Shown: positions 26,411-35,796, counted from the first letter of the stretch. The stretch is DNA of 64,000 nucleotides from Bradyrhizobium sp. WD16 (GCF_024181725.1 NZ_CP028908.1:3027501-3091500), one strand, 5' to 3'. A program made the numbers and translations. Notes: generated from the sequence alone by a model not told the origin.

Positions 26411-26488
26411 CTAGTGCGGTGGATCAGACGCTCGTTTCAGCAGTGCAGCGAGTTCTTCATACGAGCGTCAGATCCAAAACCGCACTAG
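26411..26488. repeat. Solo C-type hairpin flanked by CTAG
   Basis: A 78-bp hairpin: CTAGTGCGGTGGATCAGACG, a roughly 20-base loop, and an inner arm with the AAA bulge before CCGCACTAG. The expected D hairpin to its right is missing and unrelated sequence follows, so this is half of a DC element. It lies between the divergent DUF1134 and YHS genes and adds a strong hairpin to that promoter region. Confidence 0.85.
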
Positions 26489-26556
26489 GGTGTGGATATC
26501 AGGTTCCGACTCAAATGGCGTTATCCGCAGCAACTGTGACGGCACGGCGGCAGGAA

Positions 26557-27036
26557 ATGAAAGTCCGATGGCTGGAAATCGCCCGGATTGCGGCAGTCCT
26601 GCTGATGGCGGCGATCCCCGGCGGCGCGGTGCTGGCCCAGACCACCGAGCGGCTGGTGGTCGATCGTTTCACCGGGCTCGCCATCGGCGGCGTCGATCCG
26701 GTCGCCTATTTCACCGACCACGCCATGCTGCCCGGGCTGGCGGATTTCGAACTGGCGGCGCAGGGCGCGGTCTGGCGCTTCCGCAATGCCGACAACCGCA
26801 CTTTCTTCAAGAAGGCGCCCGAGGTCTACGGCCCTCAATTCGGCGGCTATGACCCGATCGATGTGGCGCGGGGCATCGCGGTCGCGGGCAATCCGCGGCT
26901 CTGGTTGATCCATGGCCAGCGGCTCTATCTGTTTTCCCGCGAGGACAGCCGCGATGCCTTCTCTGCCGCTCCGGATGTGGTGTCGCATCGGGCAGCCGCG
27001 GCCTGGCCGGCGCTGCGCGACACCCTCGCCCGATGA
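26557..27036 (+). CDS. YHS-domain protein, exported
   Basis: 159 residues. Signal peptide or anchor (RIAAVLLMAAIPGGAVLAQ) then the YHS-type domain: GLAIGGVDPVAYFTDHAML, GAVWRFRNADNRTFFKKAPE and YGPQFGGYDPIDVARG. YHS proteins often sit near metal or redox systems, but no metal-binding Cys are seen here. The chosen ATG has CGGCAGGA before it. It is convergent with cysQ, with only 13 bp between stops. Confidence 0.75.
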   Translation: MKVRWLEIARIAAVLLMAAIPGGAVLAQTTERLVVDRFTGLAIGGVDPVAYFTDHAMLPGLADFELAAQGAVWRFRNADNRTFFKKAPEVYGPQFGGYDPIDVARGIAVAGNPRLWLIHGQRLYLFSREDSRDAFSAAPDVVSHRAAAAWPALRDTLAR

Positions 27037-27049
27037 TCCCGGCGGCAGG

Positions 27050-27874
27050 TTAGAAACGAGCCGCCGGCCCGGCGGCCTTGGGATCGCCCCAGGCGATGAA
27101 GGCCGGCACGATGTGGTCGGCGGCGGCCCCGAACACCAGCGGCTGGCCGTCGGCGCCGGTGACCATGCCGCCAGCGGCTTCGACCACGGCGTGGCCGGCG
27201 GCAACGTCCCATTCGGAGGTCGGCGCCAGGCGGGGGTAAATGTCGGCCTCGCCCTCGGCGACCTTGGCGAATTTGACGGCCGATCCCATGGTCCGCCGCT
27301 CCGCCCCGGGCCGGCCGGCGATGAAGGCCTCGGTCCGGGCGTCGCCATGGGAGCGGCTGACGGCGGCGACCCAGCCGGTTGCCGGCAAGGCGCGGGTGCG
27401 GATCGGCGTCGCCTGCGCAACGCCGCCGCTCGCGTCCAGGGTCAGCCGCTCGGCGCCGCAGCCGACGATGCCGCGCCAGATCACCCCCAGGGCCGGGGCG
27501 CCGACGATGCCGAGCAGGGGGCGGCCGGCGCGGATCAGGGCCAGATTGACCGTGTATTCGTCCCTCCCGGCGACGAATTCCTTGGTGCCGTCGAGCGGAT
27601 CGACCAGGACATGACACGCGGTGCCGGTGGCGCCAGCGGTGCAACGTTCCTCGGACACCACCGTGACCCCGGGGGCGAGGCGCGCCAACCCGTCCAGCAG
27701 CACCCGGTCGGCGGCGAGATCGGCGGCGGTCACCGGCGAGCCGTCGCTCTTGCCGGTCACCTCGAGCGCATCACGGGCGATGGCGAGGATTGCGAGCCCG
27801 GCCTCGGCCACGAGCTCCGTGAATGCCGGCAGCAGCCGTAAGGCTTCGTCGCACTCGATGATTCGTCCTGTCAC
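27050..27874 (-). CDS. cysQ: 3'(2'),5'-bisphosphate nucleotidase (CysQ), inositol monophosphatase family
   Basis: 274 residues from a GTG start with GGGAGG upstream. Metal-binding motifs of the family are intact: VSEERC, DPLDGTKEFVAGRDEYTVN and WDVAAGHAVVEAAGG. It removes the 3'-phosphate of PAP/PAPS, relieving inhibition of sulfate assimilation. An AB element ends three bases or fewer before the Shine-Dalgarno sequence (CTAG then GGAGG), so the native promoter has been pushed more than 160 bp away. Confidence 0.85.
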   Translation of the reverse strand: MTGRIIECDEALRLLPAFTELVAEAGLAILAIARDALEVTGKSDGSPVTAADLAADRVLLDGLARLAPGVTVVSEERCTAGATGTACHVLVDPLDGTKEFVAGRDEYTVNLALIRAGRPLLGIVGAPALGVIWRGIVGCGAERLTLDASGGVAQATPIRTRALPATGWVAAVSRSHGDARTEAFIAGRPGAERRTMGSAVKFAKVAEGEADIYPRLAPTSEWDVAAGHAVVEAAGGMVTGADGQPLVFGAAADHIVPAFIAWGDPKAAGPAARF

Positions 27875-27889
27875 GGCTGATCGGCCTCC

Positions 27890-28055
27890 CTAGTGTCCCG
27901 TCTCCGAATGACCGCTTCGTTTGCCTCACCCTAGCACGGTCATTCGGAGACATCGGGACACTAGCAAAATCAAAAAGCTAGTGTGGCTTATGTCTCGCAA
28001 TTGCCTACAGGGGCTTGCCGCGAAGGGCATAGGCAATTGCGAGACGCCACACTAG
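27890..28055 (+). mobile_element. AB-type twin-hairpin element abutting the cysQ ribosome site
   Basis: A hairpin 27890-27964, 13-base linker CAAAATCAAAAAG, B hairpin 27978-28055. Its right-hand CTAG is shared with a CD element that follows without any gap. It lies between cysQ and chpT, in a 524-bp gap that is almost entirely element sequence. Confidence 0.9.
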
Positions 28056-28218
28056 TGCGGTGGATCTGACGCTCGTATCAGTATTGCAGCGAACTCTTCA
28101 TACGAGCGTCAGATCCAAAACCGCACTAGAATCATCGTGATGCTAGTGTCCCTTTGGTTCTAACGTTCGTAGAAGTGCGCGCTGCGAGGGAATACGAACG
28201 TTAGAACCGGGACACTGG
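28052..28218 (-). mobile_element. DC-type element (C then D) sharing CTAG with the AB copy
   Basis: C hairpin 28052-28129, 13-base linker AATCATCGTGATG, D hairpin 28143-28218. The far end reads CTGG instead of CTAG, a single change. D carries TTCTAACGTTCGTA arms. The three-junction array CTAG-AB-CTAG-CD-CTGG is what one insertion into the junction of an older one would leave. Confidence 0.9.
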
Positions 28219-28398
28219 CTGAAACTGTGTAGTATAGCGCCCGGCGCCGCTCTACCCCATTTGGCGCCTTTTGCGCAGGCCGGGGCGGTGGCCGCCGGCG
28301 GGGGTCTTCGTGTATCAAGCCGTCCAGCGACCTGATTCGGTCACCGCCTGCCGCCGCGGCGCAAGCTTGCGGGCAACGAAATCCGAGGAACGACATCC

Positions 28399-29046
28399 AT
28401 GTCCGGCACCCCCGCCAGCGGTCCTGCTCCCGACGCCCTCGAACTTGCCGCGCTGCTGTGTTCGCGGGTGTGTCACGACCTCATCAGCCCCGTGGGTGCG
28501 ATCGTCAACGGCCTCGAAGTGCTGGATGACAATCCCAAGGAAGACGACCGCGAGTTCGCTCTCGACTTGATCCGCAAGAGCGCGCGCACCGCCTCGGCGA
28601 GGCTGCAGTTCTGCCGGCTCGCCTTCGGCGCGGCCGGCTCGGCCGGCGCGCAGATCGACCTCGGCGATGCCCAGAACATGGCCCGCGGCCACATGGAAGA
28701 CGACAAGACCAAGCTGACCTGGAATCTGCCGCGGCTGCTGCTGCCGAAGAATCGGGTGAAGCTCCTGCTCAACATGCTGGTGATCGCCCAGCACACCATT
28801 CCGCGCGGCGGCATGATCACCGTCGAGCCTGTGGGCGAGGGCGAGACCATGAGCTTTGTGCTCCGGTCCACCGGATTGAACGCGCGTGTCCCGCAGAACA
28901 TCGCCGACATTCTCGCCGCCGAGACGCCGGGGACCGTCGACGCCCACGCGGTGCAGCCCTATTACACCCGCCTTCTGGCGCAGGCCTGCGGGCTCAAGGT
29001 GACGCTGGCGCTCGAGGGCGACGGCGTGACCGTAACGGCAGCCTGA
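28399..29046 (+). CDS. chpT: Histidine phosphotransferase ChpT
   Basis: 215 residues. The dimerising helical hairpin holds the phospho-accepting His26 in RVCHDLISPVGAIVNGLEVL; a degenerate HATPase-like domain follows (DLGDAQNMARGHMEDDKTKL, AQHTIPRGGMITVEPVGEGE). ChpT passes phosphate from CckA to CtrA and CpdR in alphaproteobacterial cell-cycle control. CtrA is encoded 6 kb away in this window; CckA is not in it. A large cluster of hairpin elements occupies the region upstream. It is followed by cheA on the same strand after 190 bp. Confidence 0.9.
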   Translation: MSGTPASGPAPDALELAALLCSRVCHDLISPVGAIVNGLEVLDDNPKEDDREFALDLIRKSARTASARLQFCRLAFGAAGSAGAQIDLGDAQNMARGHMEDDKTKLTWNLPRLLLPKNRVKLLLNMLVIAQHTIPRGGMITVEPVGEGETMSFVLRSTGLNARVPQNIADILAAETPGTVDAHAVQPYYTRLLAQACGLKVTLALEGDGVTVTAA

Positions 29047-29084
29047 CACCTTTCGCGCCGGCAGCTCGTTAATGAAGGGTTGAA

Positions 29085-29114
29085 ACCGGTTTGCGCGCCT
29101 GCGCGCACACCGGT
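29085..29114. terminator. Strong hairpin between chpT and cheA
   Basis: ACCGGTTTGCGCGC and GCGCGCACACCGGT pair over 14 positions with one mismatch and a 2-base loop. There is no clean T-run after it on the plus strand, so it may be an attenuator or Rho-assisted end of chpT rather than a classical terminator. Confidence 0.4.
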
Positions 29115-29235
29115 TCGCCGGTCGTTTGTTGCCGGTGTTTCCCTTTCACTCAACCAAAATTAAACGCTTTGCCGCCAAGCTGCGCCAAGTTGGGAGGCGC
29201 GCCAGTCGTCGTGCGCCCCGTGTGAGGCGTATTTC

Positions 29236-31971
29236 ATGGACGATCTTCTTCGTGAATTTCTGACGGAGACCAACGAGAGTCTCGATGTCGTCGACAATCA
29301 GCTGGTGAAATTCGAGCAGGAGCCGAACAACGCCAAGATCCTCGACAACATTTTCCGCCTCGTTCACACCATCAAGGGCACCTGCGGCTTCCTCGGCCTG
29401 CCGCGCCTGGAAGCGCTGGCCCACGCCGCCGAGACCCTGATGGGCAAGTTTCGCGACGGCCTGCCGGTAACCGGCGAGGCTGTGACGCTGATCCTCACCA
29501 CCATCGACCGCATCAAGGATATTCTCGCCCAGCTCGAAGCCACCGAGGCCGAGCCCGACGGCGACGACCACGATCTGATCGACGAACTGCATCGCATGGC
29601 TGAAAGCGGCGCCGCCGCTGCCGCGGCCGAAGTCGCCGAGATGGCGTCGCCGCCGACCGCGCCGGAAGCCGCCACCAGCGGCGCGATGCCCTACCAGATC
29701 CTGGAGCGGCCGCTGCGTCCCGGCGAGGTCTCGCTCGATGAACTCGAGCGGGCGTTCCGCGAGACCGCGGTCGAGGCGCCGGTCCCGGCGCCGGCCGCCA
29801 CACCCGCCGCGCCGGCGGCTGAAGCGGCGAAGGCGAAAGAGGCCGCCAAGGATGGCGTCAAGCCGGCCAAGCCCGCCGTCAAGCGCGGTGCCGGCGAGGA
29901 GGTCGCCGCCGAAGGCGACAAGGTTTCCAACCAGTCGATCCGCGTCAACGTCGACACCCTCGAGCACCTGATGACCATGGTCTCCGAGCTGGTGCTGACC
30001 CGCAACCAGCTGCTCGAGATCAGCCGGCGCAACGAAGACAGCGAATTCAAGGTGCCGCTGCAGCGGCTCTCCAGCGTCACCGCCGAACTGCAGGAAGGCG
30101 TCATGAAGACGCGGATGCAGCCGATCGGCAACGCCTGGCAGAAGCTGCCGCGCATCGTCCGCGACCTCTCGGGCGAACTCGGCAAGCATATCGAGCTCGA
30201 GATGCACGGCGCCGATACCGAACTCGATCGCCAGGTGCTCGACCTGATCAAGGATCCGCTCACCCACATGGTGCGCAACTCCGCCGACCATGGCCTCGAG
30301 ACGACCGCCGAGCGCATCAAGGCCGGCAAGCCCGAGCAGGGCACCATTCGCCTGTCCGCCTATCACGAGGGCGGCCACATCATCATCTGCATCGCCGACA
30401 ACGGCCGCGGCCTCAACACCGAGAAGATCAAGGCCAAGGCGCTCGCCAACGGCATCGTCTCCGAGGCCGATCTCGAGAAGATGTCCGAGGCGCAGATCCA
30501 CAAATACATCTTCGCGCCTGGCTTCTCGACCGCCGCCCAGGTCACCAGCGTGTCCGGCCGCGGCGTCGGCATGGACGTGGTGCGCACCAATATCGATCAG
30601 ATCGGCGGCACCATCGACATCAAGTCGGTGTGGGGCGAGGGCACCAGCATCACCATCAAGATCCCGCTGACGCTCGCCATCGTCTCGGCATTGATCGTCG
30701 AGGCGGCCGGCGACCGTTTCGCGATCCCGCAGCTCGCGGTGGTCGAACTGGTGCGTGCCCGCGCCAATTCGGAACATCGCATCGAGCGCATCAAGAATAC
30801 GCCGGTGCTGCGTCTGCGCAACAAGCTGTTGCCGCTGATCCACCTCAAGCGCCTGCTCAAGCTCGACAACAGCGAGGCGGTCGACGAGGAGAACGGCTTC
30901 ATCGTCGTCACCCAGGTCGGCGGCCAGACTTTCGGTATCGTCGTCGACGGTGTGTTCCACACCGAGGAAATCGTGGTCAAGCCGATGTCGACCATGCTGC
31001 GTCACATCGGCATGTTCTCCGGCAACACCATTCTCGGTGACGGCGCGGTGATCATGATCGTCGATCCCAATGGCATCGCCCAGGCATTCGGCACCGCGAT
31101 CGACGCCCATCACCAGATCGCCGAGGAGCACGCGGCGTCGCGGGCCTCGGCCGCCGAACCGCTGACATCGATGCTGGTGTTCCGCGCCGGCACCGAGCAG
31201 CACAAGGCGGTTCCGCTCGCGCTGGTCACCCGTCTCGAGGAACTGCCGACCGACAAGATCGAGCTGTCCAACGGCCGCTACATGGTCCAGTACCGCGATC
31301 AGCTGATGCCGCTGGTGCAGATCGAGGGAGTCGAGATCCGCACCTCCGGGGTGCAGCCGATCCTGGTGTTCGCCGACGACGGGCGCGCGATGGGTCTCGT
31401 GGTCGACGAGATCATCGACATCGTCGAGGAGCGTCTCGTCATCGAGGTGGCGAGCGGCCGCGACGGCGTGCTCGGTTCGGCGGTGATCAAGGGGCAGGCG
31501 ACCGAGGTGATCGACGTCGGCTATTACCTGCCGATGGCCTTCGCCGACTGGTTCACCCGCAAGGAGATGAGGGCTTCGACTTCGGCGCAGGCAGTGCTGC
31601 TGGTCGACGACTCCGCCTTCTTCCGCAACATGCTGGCGCCGGTGCTCAAGGCCGCCGGCTACAGGGTCTCGCTGGCGACCAACGGCCAGGAAGGGCTCGG
31701 CGTGCTGCGCGCCGGCCAGAGGTTCGATGCCATCCTGACCGACATCGAGATGCCGGACATGAACGGGTTCGAATTCGCCGAGGCGATCCGGGCCGACCGC
31801 AAGCTCAGCACCACGCCGATCATCGGGCTGTCTTCGCTGATTTCGCCGGCGGCGATCGAGCGCGGCCGCCAGGCCGGTTTCCACGACTACGTCGCCAAGT
31901 TCGACCGGCCCGGCCTGATCGCCGCGCTGAAGGAACAGACTTCGGCGGCGGAACTGCATCAGGCGGCGTGA
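29236..31971 (+). CDS. cheA: Chemotaxis histidine kinase CheA with C-terminal receiver domain
   Basis: 911 residues. An HPt domain at the N-terminus has His44 in VHTIKGTCGFLGL. An Ala/Pro-rich linker (about 170-230) replaces a clear P2 domain. The dimerisation helices include SIRVNVDTLEHLMTMVSEL. The ATPase shows MVRNSADHGLE, DNGRGL and SGRGVGMDVV. Two CheW-like domains follow. A receiver domain (about 790-905) carries VLLVDDSAFFRNM and ILTDIEMPDMNGFEF. It autophosphorylates under receptor control and feeds CheY and CheB. The attached receiver is typical of several alphaproteobacterial CheA proteins and may act as a phosphate sink. First gene of cheAWYBR. Confidence 0.93.
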   Translation: MDDLLREFLTETNESLDVVDNQLVKFEQEPNNAKILDNIFRLVHTIKGTCGFLGLPRLEALAHAAETLMGKFRDGLPVTGEAVTLILTTIDRIKDILAQLEATEAEPDGDDHDLIDELHRMAESGAAAAAAEVAEMASPPTAPEAATSGAMPYQILERPLRPGEVSLDELERAFRETAVEAPVPAPAATPAAPAAEAAKAKEAAKDGVKPAKPAVKRGAGEEVAAEGDKVSNQSIRVNVDTLEHLMTMVSELVLTRNQLLEISRRNEDSEFKVPLQRLSSVTAELQEGVMKTRMQPIGNAWQKLPRIVRDLSGELGKHIELEMHGADTELDRQVLDLIKDPLTHMVRNSADHGLETTAERIKAGKPEQGTIRLSAYHEGGHIIICIADNGRGLNTEKIKAKALANGIVSEADLEKMSEAQIHKYIFAPGFSTAAQVTSVSGRGVGMDVVRTNIDQIGGTIDIKSVWGEGTSITIKIPLTLAIVSALIVEAAGDRFAIPQLAVVELVRARANSEHRIERIKNTPVLRLRNKLLPLIHLKRLLKLDNSEAVDEENGFIVVTQVGGQTFGIVVDGVFHTEEIVVKPMSTMLRHIGMFSGNTILGDGAVIMIVDPNGIAQAFGTAIDAHHQIAEEHAASRASAAEPLTSMLVFRAGTEQHKAVPLALVTRLEELPTDKIELSNGRYMVQYRDQLMPLVQIEGVEIRTSGVQPILVFADDGRAMGLVVDEIIDIVEERLVIEVASGRDGVLGSAVIKGQATEVIDVGYYLPMAFADWFTRKEMRASTSAQAVLLVDDSAFFRNMLAPVLKAAGYRVSLATNGQEGLGVLRAGQRFDAILTDIEMPDMNGFEFAEAIRADRKLSTTPIIGLSSLISPAAIERGRQAGFHDYVAKFDRPGLIAALKEQTSAAELHQAA

Positions 31972-31975
31972 GAGT

Positions 31976-32452
31976 ATGTCGATGACGACCAAGAGCGACG
32001 AAGTCCAGAGCGGCCTCACCGAATACGTGACCACAATGATCGGCGGCCAGCTGTTCGGCTTGCCGATCTCGCGCGTCCAGGATGTCTTCATGCCCGAGCG
32101 ATTGACCCGTGTGCCGCTGGCCTCGGCCGACGTCGCCGGCGTGCTCAACCTGCGCGGCCGCATCGTCACGGCGATCGACATGCGCTCGCGTCTCGGTCTG
32201 CCGAAGAAGGAAGACGGCCGGCCGGCCATGGCTGTGGGTGTCGAATTCCGCGGCGAATCCTACGGTCTGCTCATCGACACGATCGGCGAGGTGCTCAAGC
32301 TGGCCAACGATACCCGCGAGGTCAACCCGGTCAATCTCGACCCCCGGATGGCCAAGCTGGCGGGCGGCGTCCACCGGCTGGATGGCCAGCTCATGGTGGT
32401 GCTCGACGTCGACCGCGTGCTGGAGATTTCCGCCGAGAAGCTGGCAGCCTAA
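31976..32452 (+). CDS. cheW: Chemotaxis adaptor CheW
   Basis: 158 residues, single CheW domain: YVTTMIGGQLFGLPISRVQD, GVLNLRGRIVTAIDMRSRLG, GLLIDTIGEVLKL and LDGQLMVVLDVDRVL. It couples methyl-accepting receptors to CheA at the membrane. It starts four bases after the cheA stop, so coupled translation is likely. A short GC hairpin (GCCCCGAAGGGGC) lies between it and cheY. Confidence 0.92.
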   Translation: MSMTTKSDEVQSGLTEYVTTMIGGQLFGLPISRVQDVFMPERLTRVPLASADVAGVLNLRGRIVTAIDMRSRLGLPKKEDGRPAMAVGVEFRGESYGLLIDTIGEVLKLANDTREVNPVNLDPRMAKLAGGVHRLDGQLMVVLDVDRVLEISAEKLAA

Positions 32453-32489
32453 TAAACGCCCCGAAGGGGCTCAAAGGACCGAGGTCGCT

Positions 32490-32855
32490 ATGAAAACGTG
32501 TCTGGTGGTCGATGACTCCAGCGTCATTCGCAAGGTGGCGCGGCGTATTCTCGAAGGTCTGGATTTCCAGATCACCGAGGCGGAGGACGGCGAAAAGGCG
32601 CTCGACATCTGCAAGCGCGGTCTGCCCGATGCCGTTCTGCTCGACTGGAACATGCCGATCATGGACGGCTACGAGTTCCTGCGGAATCTGCGGATAATGC
32701 CGGGCGGCGACCGTCCCAAAGTGGTGTTCTGCACCACCGAGAACGACGTCGCGCATATCGCCCGCGCCCTCCATGCTGGCGCCAACGAATACATCATGAA
32801 GCCGTTCGACAAGGATATCGTCACGGCCAAGTTTCATGAAGTCGGGCTGATCTGA
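32490..32855 (+). CDS. cheY: Response regulator CheY
   Basis: 121 residues, stand-alone receiver. The acidic pocket is VVDDSS (residues 7-11), the phosphorylated residue Asp52 in LLDWNMPIMDGYEF, and Lys in IMKPFDKD. Its role is to carry phosphate from CheA to the flagellar motor switch. The ATG at 32490 is the natural start; a longer frame upstream only overlaps cheW. Middle of the che operon. Confidence 0.9.
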   Translation: MKTCLVVDDSSVIRKVARRILEGLDFQITEAEDGEKALDICKRGLPDAVLLDWNMPIMDGYEFLRNLRIMPGGDRPKVVFCTTENDVAHIARALHAGANEYIMKPFDKDIVTAKFHEVGLI

Positions 32856-32906
32856 ACAGCCGGGCTGCGGCGTTCTGTTTTTGAGTTGTGTCCAGTTTGG
32901 TGAGTG

Positions 32907-34058
32907 ATGAGTTTTGCCGCAGCGACTGCCCGTGCGTCAGTGGCGACGCCTTCGGGTCCGATCCGTGTCATGGTTGTCGACGACTCCGTCGTCATTCGCG
33001 GCATGATCTCGCGCTGGATCGACGCCGAGCCTGATCTCAGGGTCGCTGCTTCGGTGCGCACCGGCCTCGAGGCGGTGCAGACGCTCGAGCGCGCCAATCC
33101 CGATGTGGTGGTGCTGGACATCGAGATGCCCGATCTCGACGGCATCTCGGCATTGCCGCAACTGCTCGCCAAGAAGCGCGACCTCGTCGTCATCATGGCC
33201 TCGACGCTGACGCGGCGCAACGCGGAGATCAGCTTCAAGGCGCTGTCGCTCGGTGCGGCCGATTACGTGCCCAAGCCCGAGAGCACCCGCGAGGCCGGCG
33301 CCGCCGACACCTTCAAGCGCGATCTTTTGTTCAAGATCCGGCAGTTCGGCGCCCGGCTGCGCCGGCCGGTCCATGCGCCGTCGATCGTGCCTGCGCCGGC
33401 GCCGGAGAAGGCGCGGGTGGTGCCGCCGCCGGCGGCTCACGCGCCGATCTCGCTGCGGCCCTTCGGCCTCACGGCGCCGCGCGTCCTGCTGATCGGCTCG
33501 TCGACCGGCGGCCCGCAGGCGCTGCTGACGCTCGTCGCCGAAATCGGACCGGTGATCGACCGCGTCCCGGTGCTGATCACGCAACACATGCCGCCGACCT
33601 TCACCACCATCCTCGCCGAGCACCTGGGCCGCGCCAGCGGGCGGCCGGCGCATGAAGGGGTCGACGGCGAGGCGATCGTGCCCGGCCGCATCTACCTCGC
33701 TCCCGGCGGCCGGCACATGCGCATCATGCGCAAGGGCGCCGGCGCGGCGATCGCGCTCGACGACGGTCCGCAGATCAATTTCTGCAAGCCGGCGGTCGAC
33801 CCTATGTTCGCGTCGGCGATCGAGGTCTGGCAGAGCGGTGTACTCGCGGTCGTGCTGACAGGCATGGGATCCGACGGCATGCGCGGCGGCAAGGCGATCG
33901 TGGAGGCCGGCGGCAGCGTCATCGCCCAGGATGAGGCCACAAGCGTGGTCTGGGGCATGCCCGGTGCGGCGGCCCAGGCCGGTATTTGCGCCGCGGTGCT
34001 GCCGCTCGACCAGATCGGACCGAAAGTCGTCCGCATGTTCTCCGGGGGCCGCGCATGA
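32907..34058 (+). CDS. cheB: Protein-glutamate methylesterase CheB
   Basis: 383 residues: an N-terminal receiver ([38 protein letters not shown]), a Pro/Ala linker at about 150-190, then the methylesterase domain with the catalytic Ser in [14 protein letters not shown], His in [11 protein letters not shown] and Asp in [12 protein letters not shown]. It demethylates chemoreceptors when phosphorylated by CheA. Its TGA overlaps the ATG of cheR. Confidence 0.92.
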   Translation: MSFAAATARASVATPSGPIRVMVVDDSVVIRGMISRWIDAEPDLRVAASVRTGLEAVQTLERANPDVVVLDIEMPDLDGISALPQLLAKKRDLVVIMASTLTRRNAEISFKALSLGAADYVPKPESTREAGAADTFKRDLLFKIRQFGARLRRPVHAPSIVPAPAPEKARVVPPPAAHAPISLRPFGLTAPRVLLIGSSTGGPQALLTLVAEIGPVIDRVPVLITQHMPPTFTTILAEHLGRASGRPAHEGVDGEAIVPGRIYLAPGGRHMRIMRKGAGAAIALDDGPQINFCKPAVDPMFASAIEVWQSGVLAVVLTGMGSDGMRGGKAIVEAGGSVIAQDEATSVVWGMPGAAAQAGICAAVLPLDQIGPKVVRMFSGGRA

Positions 34059-34939
34059 CGCCGCACGATTACGAGTATCTGCGCAAGCTCCTCAAGGACC
34101 GGTCCGGCCTCGTGCTGTCGTCGGACAAGCAGTATCTGGTCGAAAGCCGGTTGTTACCGCTCGCCCGCAAGGCGGGCCTGCCGGGCATCTCCGAACTCGT
34201 GCAGAAGATCAAGGCGGGGTCCGAGCGGGTGACGGTGGATGTCGTCGAGGCGATGACCACCAACGAGACGTTCTTCTTCCGCGACAAGGTGCCTTTCGAC
34301 CACTTCCGCAACACCGTGATTCCCAAGCTCCTGCAGGCGCGCGTTGCCCGCAAGGCGCTGCGGATCTGGTGCGCGGCGGGTTCGACCGGCCAGGAGCCCT
34401 ATTCGCTGGCGATGTCGATCAAGGAGATGGGCTCGCAACTCGCCGGATGGCGCATCGAGATCATCGCGACCGATCTGTCGCAGGAGGTGCTGGAGAAATC
34501 GAAGGCCGGCATCTACAGCCAGTTCGAGGTCCAGCGTGGCCTGCCGATCCAGCTCCTCGTGAAGTATTTCAAGCAGGTCGGCGACATGTGGCAGGTCAAC
34601 GCCGACATTCGCGCGATGGTGCAGCAGCGTCAGCTCAATCTGCTGCACGACTTCTCCGCTCTCGGCACCTTCGATGTGATCTTCTGCCGAAACGTGCTGA
34701 TCTATTTCGATCAGGAGACCAAGATCGCGATCTTCAACCGGCTTGCCCGCGTGCTCGAGCCGGACGGCTTCCTGGCGCTGGGCGCGGCGGAAACGGTGGT
34801 CGGCCTCACCGATGCCTTCAAGCCCTATCCCGACTGCCGCGGCCTGTATCATCCGAACCCGCAGCGCGCCGCCCAGGTGACTTCACCGACGCTGGCGCCG
34901 GCGATGACGGCGCCGCGCGCCGCGCTCAGGGTCAGCTGA
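34055..34939 (+). CDS. cheR: Chemotaxis protein methyltransferase CheR
   Basis: 294 residues. The N-terminal CheR helical domain ([20 protein letters not shown]) precedes the SAM-binding domain: [54 protein letters not shown] and [12 protein letters not shown]. It methylates chemoreceptor glutamates with S-adenosylmethionine. Its start overlaps cheB (ATGA). It is the last gene of the operon, convergent with ctrA. Confidence 0.92.
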   Translation: MTPHDYEYLRKLLKDRSGLVLSSDKQYLVESRLLPLARKAGLPGISELVQKIKAGSERVTVDVVEAMTTNETFFFRDKVPFDHFRNTVIPKLLQARVARKALRIWCAAGSTGQEPYSLAMSIKEMGSQLAGWRIEIIATDLSQEVLEKSKAGIYSQFEVQRGLPIQLLVKYFKQVGDMWQVNADIRAMVQQRQLNLLHDFSALGTFDVIFCRNVLIYFDQETKIAIFNRLARVLEPDGFLALGAAETVVGLTDAFKPYPDCRGLYHPNPQRAAQVTSPTLAPAMTAPRAALRVS

Positions 34940-35022
34940 TGGCCGCCCGCCCGCGACATCAGAGAAGAAAAATGCCGGCGCCGGCGTTTTCCGTCGGGCG
35001 ACGGCCGTTCCTTCGCCCAAAC

Positions 35023-35048
35023 AAAAACCCCGCCATTGGCGGCGGGGT
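35023..35048 (-). terminator. Terminator of ctrA
   Basis: On the minus strand: ACCCCGCC, a 6-base loop, GGCGGGGT, then TTTTTGTTT. It follows the ctrA stop by about 47 bp and lies between the convergent cheR and ctrA genes. Confidence 0.75.
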
Positions 35049-35094
35049 CAGTCGGGAGGAAGGGCTTTGACGGGCCCTCGGCTCGCCGTATCCG

Positions 35095-35796
35095 TCAGGC
35101 GGGGATCCGCTCGTCTTCCTCGTGCGGCTCGCGCAGCACGTAGCCGCGGCCCCACACCGTCTCGATGAAGTTGCGGCCGTCGGAGGCGTTCGCTAGCTTC
35201 TTGCGCAGCTTGCAGATGAAGACGTCGATGATCTTCAGCTCCGGCTCGTCCATGCCGCCATAGAGGTGATTGAGGAACATTTCCTTGGTGAGGGTGGTGC
35301 CCTTGCGGAGCGAAAGCAGCTCCAGCATCTGGTACTCCTTGCCGGTCAGGTGGACGCGCTGGCCGCCGACTTCCACCGTCTTGGTATCGAGATTGACCAC
35401 CAGGTCGCCGGTCTGGATGACCGACTGGGCATGCCCCTTGGAGCGGCGGACGATGGCGTGGATGCGGGCGATCAGCTCGTCCTTGTGGAACGGCTTGGTC
35501 ATGTAGTCGTCGGCGCCGACGCCGAGGCCCTTGACCTTGTCTTCAATGCCGGCGAGTCCGGACAGGATCAGGATTGGCGTCTTGATCTTGGAGACGCGCA
35601 GCTGCTTGAGAACGTCGTAACCGGACATGTCCGGGAGGTTCAGATCAAGCAGGATGATGTCGTAGTCATAAAGCTTGCCGAGGTCGACGCCCTCTTCGCC
35701 GAGATCCGTCGTGTAGACGTTGAAGCTCTCGGACTTCAGCATGAGTTCGATCGACTGCGCGACGGCGCTGTCATCTTCTATCAGCAATACGCGCAT
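35095..35796 (-). CDS. ctrA: Cell-cycle master regulator CtrA
   Basis: 233 residues. Receiver domain with Asp51 in [19 protein letters not shown] and Lys in [13 protein letters not shown]. OmpR-type winged helix at about 125-225 ([52 protein letters not shown]). Length and sequence are those of CtrA. It controls replication, division and flagellar genes in alphaproteobacteria, activated through CckA and ChpT. The C-terminus ends IPA rather than the Ala-Ala of the Caulobacter protein, so proteolytic control may differ. Divergent from fliI. Confidence 0.95.
   Translation of the reverse strand: MRVLLIEDDSAVAQSIELMLKSESFNVYTTDLGEEGVDLGKLYDYDIILLDLNLPDMSGYDVLKQLRVSKIKTPILILSGLAGIEDKVKGLGVGADDYMTKPFHKDELIARIHAIVRRSKGHAQSVIQTGDLVVNLDTKTVEVGGQRVHLTGKEYQMLELLSLRKGTTLTKEMFLNHLYGGMDEPELKIIDVFICKLRKKLANASDGRNFIETVWGRGYVLREPHEEDERIPA

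Noticed and set aside
26411-28218. Elements considered as classical REP/BIME sequences of a RAYT transposase
   Set aside because: The two hairpins in a unit differ from each other, both ends carry CTAG rather than a single GTAG-type tetranucleotide, and the insertion restores frame like a discrete mobile element; a Y1-type enzyme is still not excluded.
29146-32229. A very long open frame (over 1000 codons) on the minus strand opposite cheA and cheW
   Set aside because: The plus strand carries a complete, motif-rich cheA-cheW; the antisense frame is a shadow of GC-rich codon bias with low-complexity His/Asp/Arg-rich sequence and no known domain.
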